The notes under the pieces: model-generated | Seen by the model: only the letters and a program-made list of their open reading frames with translations | What the model was told of the DNA's origin: nothing | The model's database searches: none | Shown: positions 7,961 through 15,977 of the stretch, piece after piece | Layout of the letters: every line of letters starts with the position of its first letter | Numbering within the stretch: position 1 is the stretch's first letter | Made by a program: the position numbers and the translations under genes | DNA from: Clostridia bacterium | Lineage (GTDB): Bacteria > Bacillota > Clostridia > Oscillospirales > CAG-272 | Direction of reading: 5' to 3' | NCBI GenBank assembly: GCA_017621085.1 | Contig: JAGATW010000128.1 | Span: 1 to 32,177 of the forward strand | Length of the DNA: 32,177 bases

Positions 7961-9439
7961 TCACATTTTCCTTTTCGCAATTGCAAGACCTTCATATCCG
8001 AAAAGAAAGTATTCAGCAGCTTTTTTCGCCATAAGAGTAGCTTTATCACCGTTAAAACCAAAAATAAGCGATGTATTGCCTAAATATTCATCAATTATTT
8101 GTGCAAAAATCATTATTTTGTTGTCCTGTAGCCAAGCCATAGACACAGCATCCTTATACTTATGACCGTTTGTAGTTGCTACTTTTCCCACGTCCTTTGA
8201 ATAGCCAAGCTCGGGGAAATAACCAAAACGGTTTTTATTTACACAAAAATCAAGCTTAAGCTTATTTCCATCCTTTGTATAAGATAAATATCCACTGTCT
8301 TTGTCATCAAAATGGAAGGAAAACTCACTTATATTCATAGGATTTTCATCACATAAATAAACCCTGTCATTTAATTCTGCTCTTAATTCAGAGTCAGCCT
8401 GACCTGTAACCCTGTAAAGCTCAAGATTGCTTGTCAGCTCCTTTAGCTTTTTAAGCTCCATTTCGTTTTCGTCAAGGGGAGTGTCGCTTAAATTATCAAT
8501 AATGTTATCAAACAAGGAAGTAATCAAATACTCTCTTGAGCGTTCATTCCCTTGATTATCAGCAGTGCAACAGAAAATAAAATCATATTTCGGAATACAA
8601 ACGCAAAGCTGATCTCCCATTCCCACAAGGGCAAAGCCACCCTCCTCTGTTATCCAAAATTGATAGCCATAGCCAAGATGAAAAATTGCTCTGTGTCCGT
8701 CCTCTGTATTATCAACCTGCTTTGTAGTTGCTTTTTTTAAGTATTCCTCGCTTAAAAGGCGTTTGCCATTATGTACACCGTAATTCATAACAAATCTGCC
8801 AAAGGAGGCTAAATCTCTTAAGGTGCAAATAAGAGCAGAATCTCCCCAAGAGTCCCCGTTTGGTGTCTTTAATATTTTAGCATTTTCAAATGTGCCAAGA
8901 TGAGAAAAAATTCTTTCCTTTAAAAAGTCAAGTAAGCTCTTTTTTGTCACCCTTTCCACAAGGCTTGATAAAACCTGTGACCCTGCACTATCATATTCCC
9001 AAACAGTGCCGCTGGGACGTCTTTTCTTGTAATGGTTTAAATAAAGATGAGTTCTATCAGGGTCATTTTCGGAAAACCAAGAGCACACAGGCCTTGCGGT
9101 TGTCATTGTCAGCATTTGGCGAATTGTTTGATTTTTTAAATTTTCGTCAAGGGGAGTGTCGATTTTATCTCTGAAATAGTCAACTATTTTGTCATCAAGA
9201 TTAATTAAACCGTCGTCACAGCAAAGACCAATAGCACAGGAAACAAAGCTTTTTGTAACAGAGTACATTCTTTGTATGCTGTCTTTATTATATGGCGCCC
9301 AATAGCCCTCGTAAAATATATCGTTACCGCGCATCATAAGCATACTGTGCATATGGAGGCCACGCTTGTTTATTAAATCAATAAATCTTTTAATCTGACA
9401 GGATTTAATTCCTGCCCTTTCCGGGGAAACTGTATTCAT
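7961..9439 (-). CDS. Serine hydrolase of the beta-lactamase (class C / PBP4*-like) family
   Basis: A 492-residue protein. The beta-lactamase fold occupies roughly residues 1-320 with the active-site SVTK (Ser60-Lys63) and the YDS motif (Tyr149-Ser151). A glycine-rich stretch (GMGDQ) takes the place of the usual KTG box. A further ~170-residue beta-rich C-terminal domain may cap or bind the substrate. There is no signal peptide, which argues against a cell-wall role and for an intracellular esterase or amidase. The ATG at 9439 is one base after the stop of the CotH gene, and AAAGGA lies in that gene's last codons, so translation is tightly coupled. True beta-lactam hydrolysis is not indicated. 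Confidence 0.8.
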   Translation of the reverse strand: MNTVSPERAGIKSCQIKRFIDLINKRGLHMHSMLMMRGNDIFYEGYWAPYNKDSIQRMYSVTKSFVSCAIGLCCDDGLINLDDKIVDYFRDKIDTPLDENLKNQTIRQMLTMTTARPVCSWFSENDPDRTHLYLNHYKKRRPSGTVWEYDSAGSQVLSSLVERVTKKSLLDFLKERIFSHLGTFENAKILKTPNGDSWGDSALICTLRDLASFGRFVMNYGVHNGKRLLSEEYLKKATTKQVDNTEDGHRAIFHLGYGYQFWITEEGGFALVGMGDQLCVCIPKYDFIFCCTADNQGNERSREYLITSLFDNIIDNLSDTPLDENEMELKKLKELTSNLELYRVTGQADSELRAELNDRVYLCDENPMNISEFSFHFDDKDSGYLSYTKDGNKLKLDFCVNKNRFGYFPELGYSKDVGKVATTNGHKYKDAVSMAWLQDNKIMIFAQIIDEYLGNTSLIFGFNGDKATLMAKKAAEYFLFGYEGLAIAKRKM

Positions 9440-9440
9440 T

Positions 9441-11639
9441 TTATTTGTCCTTTACTAAAATTTTGTCCATAGCCTCAATACGCTTGGTTGCAAATTCAAT
9501 AATTTGTGCTAAATGGTCACGGTTTTGTGTAGGAACACCGGTCCACTTGGCTTTTTCAGCAATCCTTACAATATCGGGTATTTTGTTAAAAAATGCTGTA
9601 AATCTTTCGGAAATATGCTCAGGCGTGTAAACGCTTTGTCTTAATTCCCAATATCTTTCAACAATTTGGTCGTAGAAGTTAATATATAGCTTTTTCCAAA
9701 GGTTGTTATATACGTAGTAACCGCCCTCGCTGTATTTAAAATCGTTAATAGGCATACTGTTTTCGTTATATACAATTTGACCGTTCCACATCATTCCCCA
9801 TGTTCCGTCCATATCGTAAATGCTGGAAAACCATTTTTTGCCATCATAGGTAACCCATAGTATATTTTTACTTAGGTTGTCATCGGCACAGGCTAAGAAG
9901 GTGTATATCATAGAGTCAATACACTTATCAACATCTGCATATTCGGAAATTCCGTCAATAAAGTCCTGTCCGTCATTGTTAATTACAAAGCTGATAAGAT
10001 TGTTAAGGCTCTCTACAACCCAAAGAGTGCTGTTGTCAATTTCGCTTTCCTCGTTGGAGGCAAATTCAAGCTCCCAGTTAGAAGAGCCCTGCCAATTTGG
10101 ATTGTTGGCATTATAGGAAATTAACTCATGCATAGCAACGGAGTTGCCCCAATGCTCACCCATTACAATAGCTTGGTTCTTTTCGTCGCTGTCCTTCATA
10201 TCAAACATCCATTTGTCCTTTGGAATGTTCATTGTGTAAAGACCTAAAAAGTCGCCGTTGTTGTAAACTAATACAGGGTAGCCGTCAATAGCTCCGCCGT
10301 TTACAAGATTTGTTAATTCGTCCTCTGTATCACGTGACCTTATAACATCACCGAAAATTTGAGCAGAAACAACATTTCTCGCCTGTGAATAATCAATCCA
10401 ATTGGCTTTAAGGCAATACTTAAATTCCTTGCCCCAGCCATCGTGAATTTCAACCTTGTTTTTAGAGCCGTCTGCTTTGTATAGCTTTATTGAATAATTC
10501 TTTTTAGGGTAGCCTGCGCTTGACGCACCTTGTATCTTAATTTCAACATTACATTCAATTACATTTTCACCATCATTATACTTAAACGGAATTGTAACAG
10601 AATAGGTTTTTGAAATTTTTGAAATATCACCATTCAAGTCAACAACAGGCATATCAATATCATATGGCATAATCGGCTTATAAACCGTGCCCGTTGTTTC
10701 ATCGGTGGTAAACACACCGCATCTGTCTGTATATGAATCAGCTCCTATAACAATAGATGTAAGAGTTAATTTTTCCTTATCAAACTCAAAATTACATACA
10801 GTGCAAACAGCATCCTCATTACATAAATGGTAGCCTATGGTGGATGGGTAAAGCGTTATGTCCTGCTTACCGCAATGGCATTCATAAACCAAGCGACCGT
10901 CAGAGCAGGAGGGGGGAATGTCCTCAACAAAAACCATAGTATGCCCAAGAGGCTCACCTATGGTGCGTTGGCATCTTGTACAGGATTTTGGATTTTCGCA
11001 ATCAGCCTCAACCCAGTTGTGTCCCAAGGGCTTGCCCTTGCCTGCTTTACAAACACTGCAAACGCTTGGCAGCGTACAGGTAGCCTCGGCATATTTATGT
11101 CCGGGTGCTTCATCTTCAACTAAATCACAGACTACACAAACGCGAGGAGTTACACAGTCAATAAATTTCCAGCTATGTATAATCCCGTCTGTTGTTTCCT
11201 TTGCACAGGTAGTACATTTTAAGGACTCACGACAACTGGTCTGTACCCAATTGTGACCTAACTCAACGCCCATTGTTGCCTTGCACACTGTACAGTGCTT
11301 AGCACTTTCACAGGTAGCCTCTACCCAGCTATGCTCAATGACAGCGCCATAAGTGCCACAGGATGAGCAAAATGGCATTTCTCCACACATAATAGTTGAC
11401 CAATTGTGACCCAATGCCTCCCCTTCCTTATAACCACAGGTGTAACAGGTTTTAGGCGATGTGCAGGATGCACTAATCCAGTTGTGCCCTAAAGCAACAC
11501 CCTGAGATTTATTGCAAATAGTACAGATTGATGGCGTATCACAGGTGGCATTTGTCCAATTATGCTCACACTCACCGCAAGCACAAAAGGCAAGGAGGAA
11601 AAACGCCATCGCAGAAATTAATAAGATGAATTTTTTCAT
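9441..11639 (-). CDS. Exported CotH-kinase-family protein with eight Cys/His-rich N-terminal repeats
   Basis: A 732-residue exported protein. A hydrophobic signal segment (1-20) ends at CACG; a lipoprotein cleavage site is possible but does not fit the lipobox well. Residues 26-232 hold eight repeats of about 26 residues, each with a His-aromatic start (HNW, HSW or HKY) and cysteines in a C-x5-8-CxxC pattern, likely metal-binding or disulfide-bonded. Residues of about 330-700 match the CotH kinase fold (KIQGASSAGYPKKNYSIKL, FLGLYTMNIPKDKW, SSIYDMDGTWG). CotH proteins are atypical kinases acting on secreted proteins, first known from spore coats. In gut Clostridia they also occur as large surface proteins. 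It opens the minus-strand operon, with GAGGG ahead of the ATG. Confidence 0.82.
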   Translation of the reverse strand: MKKFILLISAMAFFLLAFCACGECEHNWTNATCDTPSICTICNKSQGVALGHNWISASCTSPKTCYTCGYKEGEALGHNWSTIMCGEMPFCSSCGTYGAVIEHSWVEATCESAKHCTVCKATMGVELGHNWVQTSCRESLKCTTCAKETTDGIIHSWKFIDCVTPRVCVVCDLVEDEAPGHKYAEATCTLPSVCSVCKAGKGKPLGHNWVEADCENPKSCTRCQRTIGEPLGHTMVFVEDIPPSCSDGRLVYECHCGKQDITLYPSTIGYHLCNEDAVCTVCNFEFDKEKLTLTSIVIGADSYTDRCGVFTTDETTGTVYKPIMPYDIDMPVVDLNGDISKISKTYSVTIPFKYNDGENVIECNVEIKIQGASSAGYPKKNYSIKLYKADGSKNKVEIHDGWGKEFKYCLKANWIDYSQARNVVSAQIFGDVIRSRDTEDELTNLVNGGAIDGYPVLVYNNGDFLGLYTMNIPKDKWMFDMKDSDEKNQAIVMGEHWGNSVAMHELISYNANNPNWQGSSNWELEFASNEESEIDNSTLWVVESLNNLISFVINNDGQDFIDGISEYADVDKCIDSMIYTFLACADDNLSKNILWVTYDGKKWFSSIYDMDGTWGMMWNGQIVYNENSMPINDFKYSEGGYYVYNNLWKKLYINFYDQIVERYWELRQSVYTPEHISERFTAFFNKIPDIVRIAEKAKWTGVPTQNRDHLAQIIEFATKRIEAMDKILVKDK

Positions 11640-11680
11640 ATAAAAACCCTCGATATTTATTAAAAGAGTATAATACTTCC

Positions 11681-11709
11681 AACATACATTAATTATATCA
11701 CAATGTCAA
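11681..11709 (-). promoter_or_regulatory. Probable promoter of the CotH operon
   Basis: The minus strand shows TTGACA (11709-11704), 17 bases, then TATGTT (11686-11681); the -10 match is only moderate. The spacer is 14/17 identical to that of the promoter at 19099-19127. The 194-base gap to the ABC-F gene is otherwise A/T-rich, with a plus-strand promoter at 11774. Confidence 0.5.
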
Positions 11710-11773
11710 GTAGTTTTCAATACTCTTACAAAATTACTTATATATTAAATTAATATTAAATTTATAATATATG

Positions 11774-11802
11774 TTGATTTTATTTTTTATTTATGATAAA
11801 AT
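11774..11802 (+). promoter_or_regulatory. Sigma-A promoter of the ABC-F - cmk - ispH/S1 operon
   Basis: TTGATT (11774-11779), a 17-base spacer and TAAAAT (11797-11802) precede the AAGAGG ribosome binding site and the ATG at 11834. Confidence 0.6.
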
Positions 11803-11833
11803 TAAAAGGATAAAAACATTTTAAGAGGATTTT

Positions 11834-13435
11834 ATGATTACAGTTAACAATTTAACCTTCAACTTTGGAGGACAGGTTCTTTTTAAGGACGTTAATTTAA
11901 AATTCACCCCCGGCAACTGCTATGGAGTTATCGGTGCAAACGGTGCCGGTAAAAGTACATTTTTAAGAATACTTTGTAAGGAGCTTGAGCCAACAAAGGG
12001 TGAGGTTTATATTCCTGAAAATATTAGAATGTCAGTATTGAAGCAAAACCACTTTGCATATGATGAATACACAGTTTTAGATACTATCATTATGGGTAAT
12101 GAGCATTTGTATGCCATAATGAAGGAAAAGGATGCAATTTATCTAAAGGAGGACTTTACTGACGAGGATGGTATTCGTGCCTCTGAGTTAGAGGGGGAGT
12201 TTGCTGAGCTTAACGGCTGGGAGGCAGAAAGTGACGCATCTAAACTTATTCAAGGCTTAGGTCTTTGCGAGGATTTATTATATGTTCAAATGTCCGACCT
12301 TTTGGAAAGTGAAAAAATCAAGGTGCTTTTAGCACAGGCGCTTTTTGGCAATCCTGACATTATTCTTTTGGACGAGCCGACAAACGGTCTTGACATAGAT
12401 GCAATTACTTGGCTTGAGGACTTTTTAAGCGATTACTTCGGCACAGTATTAGTAGTTTCCCACGACCGTCACTTTTTAAATGACGTTTGTACAAACATAG
12501 TTGATATAGACTATACAGGCATTAAAATGTACGTTGGTAACTATGAGTTTTGGTACGAATCAAGCCAGCTCATTCAACGTATGATAAAGCAACAAAATAA
12601 AAGAAATGAGGAAAAAATCAAGGAGCTTCAAAGCTTTATTTCCCGTTTCTCTGCAAACAAATCAAAATCACGTCAGGCAACCTCAAGAAGAAAGCTCCTT
12701 GACAAGCTTACAATAGAGGAGCTTCCTGCCTCAAGCAGAAGATACCCATTTATCGGCTTTGATATGGATAGAGAGGCAGGCAAGGACATTTTAACAGTTA
12801 AGGAGCTTTGCAAAAAGCAAGGTGATGAGCTTTTGTTCTCAGATGTTTCCTTTATGGTTGGCAAGGGTGAAAAAATTGCACTTTTAGGTAACGAAATTGC
12901 GGTAACAGCCCTTCTTAAAATTTTAATGGAAGAGGAGGAAGCGGATAGTGGCTCATTTAAATGGGGCATTAGCATTTCAAAATCCTACTTCCCAAAGGAC
13001 AATATAGAATATTTTGAGGGCTGTCATGACTCAATTCTTGATTGGATGAGAAGATATTCAAAGGACCAAACCGAAACCTATCTTCGTGGCTTTCTTGGCA
13101 GAATGCTATTCTCGGGAGATAGTATATTTAAAGAGGTCAGCGTTCTTTCAGGTGGAGAAAAGGCAAGATGTATGTTTTCTCGTATGATGCTTTTCGGCTC
13201 TAACTTCCTGCTTCTTGACCAGCCGACAAACCACTTAGACTTAGAGTCTATAACTGCTGTAAACAATGGCTTACGTGAGTTTAAGGGTAATATACTTTTC
13301 TATTCCCACGACTATGAAACCGTAAACACAGTTGCAAATCGTATAATTGAGCTTTTGCCAAACGGTGGCATTCTTGACTTTAGCGGAACCTATGAGCAGT
13401 TTATAGAATACAAAAAGGAAAAGGGCTTGATGTAA
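11834..13435 (+). CDS. ykpA: ABC-F family ATPase, YkpA/YbiT-like
   Basis: A 533-residue soluble protein with two ABC domains and no membrane segments. ABC-F proteins act at the ribosome, on translation or antibiotic protection. Domain 1 has Walker A GANGAGKST (34-42) and DEPTNGLD (180-187), but its signature is degenerate (MSDLLESEK, 153-161). Domain 2 has an intact LSGGEK (438-443), but its Walker A is degraded to LGNEIAVTALL (351-361), and its Walker B reads DQPTNHLD (462-469), with Gln in place of the catalytic Glu. As far as I recall, the degenerate second Walker A and first signature are family traits of the YkpA branch, not damage. A charged linker (about 245-300, RFSANKSKSRQATSRRKLL) joins the domains. 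It is the first gene of the operon; the next starts 3 bases later. Confidence 0.88.
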   Translation: MITVNNLTFNFGGQVLFKDVNLKFTPGNCYGVIGANGAGKSTFLRILCKELEPTKGEVYIPENIRMSVLKQNHFAYDEYTVLDTIIMGNEHLYAIMKEKDAIYLKEDFTDEDGIRASELEGEFAELNGWEAESDASKLIQGLGLCEDLLYVQMSDLLESEKIKVLLAQALFGNPDIILLDEPTNGLDIDAITWLEDFLSDYFGTVLVVSHDRHFLNDVCTNIVDIDYTGIKMYVGNYEFWYESSQLIQRMIKQQNKRNEEKIKELQSFISRFSANKSKSRQATSRRKLLDKLTIEELPASSRRYPFIGFDMDREAGKDILTVKELCKKQGDELLFSDVSFMVGKGEKIALLGNEIAVTALLKILMEEEEADSGSFKWGISISKSYFPKDNIEYFEGCHDSILDWMRRYSKDQTETYLRGFLGRMLFSGDSIFKEVSVLSGGEKARCMFSRMMLFGSNFLLLDQPTNHLDLESITAVNNGLREFKGNILFYSHDYETVNTVANRIIELLPNGGILDFSGTYEQFIEYKKEKGLM

Positions 13436-13438
13436 TTT

Positions 13439-14677
13439 ATGGAAAATTACGAGCAAAAAAGAGTAGCTGTAATAGGTGCAGGTCCTGCCGGGATGATGAG
13501 TGCTATACAATCAGCCTATAACGGAGCGCAGGTTACAGTTTTTGAAAAAAACGAGCGAGTTGGTAAAAAGCTTGCCATAACAGGCAAGGGAAGATGCAAT
13601 GTAACAAATGATTGTGATAATGGTGAGCTGTTAAAAAATATTATATCTAATCCTAAATTTTTGTATGCATCCTTTAGCCATTTTGATACTCAAGCAACAA
13701 AAGCATTTTTTGAAGGCTTAGGCGTTAAGCTGAAAACTGAAAGAGGCAGACGTGTTTTTCCTCAGTCCGATAAGGCAATGGACATAGTCTTAGCCCTTAA
13801 AAAATGTATGCTTGACGCAGGCGTTACCTTAAAGCACGAAAGGGTTACGGAAATTATAGTGGAAAATGGCAGGATAAAAGGCATAAAGACATCAAAAAAT
13901 TATGAATTTGATGCAGTAATAGTTGCCTGTGGCGGTGCATCCTACCCACAAACAGGCTCAGATGGTGATGGCTTTACTCTTGCTAAAAATGTAGGACACA
14001 CAATAACCCCACTTGTTCCGTCCCTCGTTCCGTTGGAAACGACGGAGAATTTAAGCGAAATTATGGGCGTGTCCTTAAAAAATGTAGTTCTTAAAATCAA
14101 AAATAATCAAACAGGCAAAATCGTATTTGAGGAAATGGGAGAAATGCTGTTTACCCATTTTGGCTTAAGCGGACCTCTTGTTCTTTCTGCCTCTTGCCAT
14201 ATGGCAAAAATGGAAAAGGGCAAGTATTCTGCCATAATCGACTTTAAGCCTGCCCTTGATATAAAAACCTTGGACACAAGAATTTTAAGTGATTTTTCAA
14301 AGCAATTAAACAGAGATTTTCAAAATTCCTTGGGTGGCTTGCTTCCATCTAAAATAATACCCTTTATGGTAAGAAAGAGCGGTATTAATGGGGAGTGCAA
14401 GGTGAATAATATTACAAAGGAACAAAGAAATTCATTAATTAATACACTAAAAGCACTTACTCTTGAAATTAAGGGCTTCCGTCCCATTAAGGAAGCAATT
14501 GTAACACAGGGTGGAGTTAGTGTTAATGAAATAAACCCATCTACAATGGAGTCTAAAATAGTAAAGGGACTTTATTTTGCAGGTGAGGTAATAGATGTTG
14601 ATGCTTATACAGGTGGGTACAATTTGCAAATTGCATTTGCAACAGGCTCGCTTGCAGGCACAAATTCTGCGTGGTAA
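13439..14677 (+). CDS. FAD-dependent oxidoreductase, HI0933/YhiN (BaiN-like) family
   Basis: A 412-residue flavoprotein. The N-terminal dinucleotide-binding motif GAGPAG (13-18), the family-specific GKGRCNVTN (49-57), and the C-terminal GLYFAGEVIDVDAYTGG close to NLQIAFATG are diagnostic of the HI0933/YhiN group. BaiN, a member from a bile-acid-metabolising Clostridium, has been linked to bile-acid reduction, but most members have no proven substrate. This gene's place beside cmk in a housekeeping operon argues for a general role. It starts 3 bases after the ABC-F stop codon and ends 20 bases before cmk. Confidence 0.85.
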   Translation: MENYEQKRVAVIGAGPAGMMSAIQSAYNGAQVTVFEKNERVGKKLAITGKGRCNVTNDCDNGELLKNIISNPKFLYASFSHFDTQATKAFFEGLGVKLKTERGRRVFPQSDKAMDIVLALKKCMLDAGVTLKHERVTEIIVENGRIKGIKTSKNYEFDAVIVACGGASYPQTGSDGDGFTLAKNVGHTITPLVPSLVPLETTENLSEIMGVSLKNVVLKIKNNQTGKIVFEEMGEMLFTHFGLSGPLVLSASCHMAKMEKGKYSAIIDFKPALDIKTLDTRILSDFSKQLNRDFQNSLGGLLPSKIIPFMVRKSGINGECKVNNITKEQRNSLINTLKALTLEIKGFRPIKEAIVTQGGVSVNEINPSTMESKIVKGLYFAGEVIDVDAYTGGYNLQIAFATGSLAGTNSAW

Positions 14678-14697
14678 CAAATAAAGGAGATATTTTT

Positions 14698-15363
14698 ATG
14701 AAGATTGCACTTGACGGACCAAGCGGAGCAGGCAAAAGCACAGTTGCCAAGGCTCTTGCAAAAAGACTTGGTATTATTTATGTAGATACAGGAGCTCTTT
14801 ATCGTACAATAGGTCTTTATGTAAAAAGAAAGGGCATTGATAAGGAGGACAAAGAGGGCATTATTTCCTGTCTTGAGGAAATCGATTTAAATATGGAGTT
14901 TAAAAACTCCGAGCAAATAATTACCTTAAATGGCGAGGTAGTAGGAGATAACATTCGCACAGGCGAAATTGCTATGTACGCATCAAAGGTTTCAGCCATT
15001 CCTGAGGTAAGAAGCTTTTTGTTGAATACCCAAAGAGATATTGCAAACAAAAACAGCGTTGTAATGGACGGACGTGACATAGGCACGGTTATTTTACCTG
15101 ATGCAGAGGTAAAGGTGTTTATGATAGCTTCCCCTGAGGCAAGAGCCGAAAGAAGATATAAGGAGCTTATTGCCAAGGGCGAAAATTGCACGCTTGAATC
15201 CGTTCTTGCTGACATTAATTTAAGAGATAAAAACGACTCTACAAGACAAACTGCACCTTGTGTCCCCGCTGATGATGCAGTAATTTTTGATAACTCCGGC
15301 TACAATGTTGAGCAAAGCGTTGATAGAGTTATCGAAATAATAAAGTCCAAGGTGGAAATATGA
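14698..15363 (+). CDS. cmk: Cytidylate kinase
   Basis: A 221-residue enzyme that phosphorylates CMP and dCMP to the diphosphates. The P-loop is GPSGAGKST (7-15), followed by YVDTGALYRTIG and VMDGRDIGTVI, typical of Cmk, and RAERRYKEL in the lid. The frame is open from 14671, but ATG 14698 is the start, because AAAGGAG (14683-14689) lies at the right distance and the protein then begins MKIALDGPSG. The last bases overlap the acyltransferase start (ATGA at 15360-15363). Confidence 0.96.
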   Translation: MKIALDGPSGAGKSTVAKALAKRLGIIYVDTGALYRTIGLYVKRKGIDKEDKEGIISCLEEIDLNMEFKNSEQIITLNGEVVGDNIRTGEIAMYASKVSAIPEVRSFLLNTQRDIANKNSVVMDGRDIGTVILPDAEVKVFMIASPEARAERRYKELIAKGENCTLESVLADINLRDKNDSTRQTAPCVPADDAVIFDNSGYNVEQSVDRVIEIIKSKVEI

Positions 15364-15977
15364 ATAAATTTTACACACGAATAAAAAAGCTTTTTGGATG
15401 GATTTTTAAAAAGCTATACAGGGTAAAAATAGTAAATCCCGAAAACGAAGTAACCGATAAGCCTTATATAGTTTGCTGTAACCATACAGCCTTAATGGAT
15501 GTAACTGTTATTAGCTTGGCTATGAAAACACAGGTACGCTATATGGCGAAGAAAGAGATTTTTAAGGTCCCTGTTGTAAGAAGCTTTGTAAAGGCAATGG
15601 GTGCTTTCCCTGTTGATAGAAAGCACGGGGATGTTGGTGCTGTTAAAAAAACCATAGAGCTTTTAAAAAATGGTGAGTGCGTTGGTGTTTTCCCACAGGG
15701 AACAAGAGTACCATATGTTCACCCAAGAGATACTGAAATTAAAAACGGAATAGGTATGTTTGCTGAGCGCGCAGGGGTGGGCATACTGCCTGTTTGCATA
15801 AAAACAAAAAAGAACAAGCTAAAGCTATTTAGAAAAACAGAGTTTATAATCGGAGAATATATTCCGCCAAGCGACCTTGCATTTGAGGGCTACACAGGTA
15901 AGGAAAAATATCAAAAGATAGCAGACTATGCCTTTTCTAAGGTAGCAGACCTTTACGACGGAGATGCAAAGCAATGA
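15360..15977 (+). CDS. plsC: 1-acyl-sn-glycerol-3-phosphate acyltransferase (PlsC family)
   Basis: A 205-residue acyltransferase converting lysophosphatidate to phosphatidate at the inner face of the membrane. The catalytic HX4D motif is NHTALMD (His42, Asp47); the acceptor-binding motif reads FPQGTR (111-116), with Gln in place of the usual Glu. The GAFPVDR segment at 81-87 also fits. It overlaps cmk by 4 bases at its start and the ispH fusion by 4 bases at its end (ATGA in both cases), so the three are translationally coupled. The order cmk - plsC - ispH/S1 is a conserved Clostridia arrangement. Confidence 0.9.
   Translation: MNKFYTRIKKLFGWIFKKLYRVKIVNPENEVTDKPYIVCCNHTALMDVTVISLAMKTQVRYMAKKEIFKVPVVRSFVKAMGAFPVDRKHGDVGAVKKTIELLKNGECVGVFPQGTRVPYVHPRDTEIKNGIGMFAERAGVGILPVCIKTKKNKLKLFRKTEFIIGEYIPPSDLAFEGYTGKEKYQKIADYAFSKVADLYDGDAKQ

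Noticed and set aside
7961-9439. An antibiotic-resistance beta-lactamase
   Set aside because: No signal peptide, no KTG box and an extra C-terminal domain point to an intracellular esterase-like member of the fold.
10827-11256. Two plus-strand open frames of about 100 codons opposite the CotH protein
   Set aside because: They mirror the Cys/His repeat region of the CotH gene; repeat composition keeps stops rare in the antisense frames. No start signals.
10944-11562. Regular spacing in the CotH gene as a CRISPR array
   Set aside because: The periodicity is of about 78 coding bases with diverged DNA; no identical repeats or unique spacers. It is a protein repeat.
12867-12925. Degraded second Walker A in the ABC-F gene as a sign of a pseudogene
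   Set aside because: From memory the YkpA branch shares this degeneration, and the rest of the gene is intact and first in an operon.
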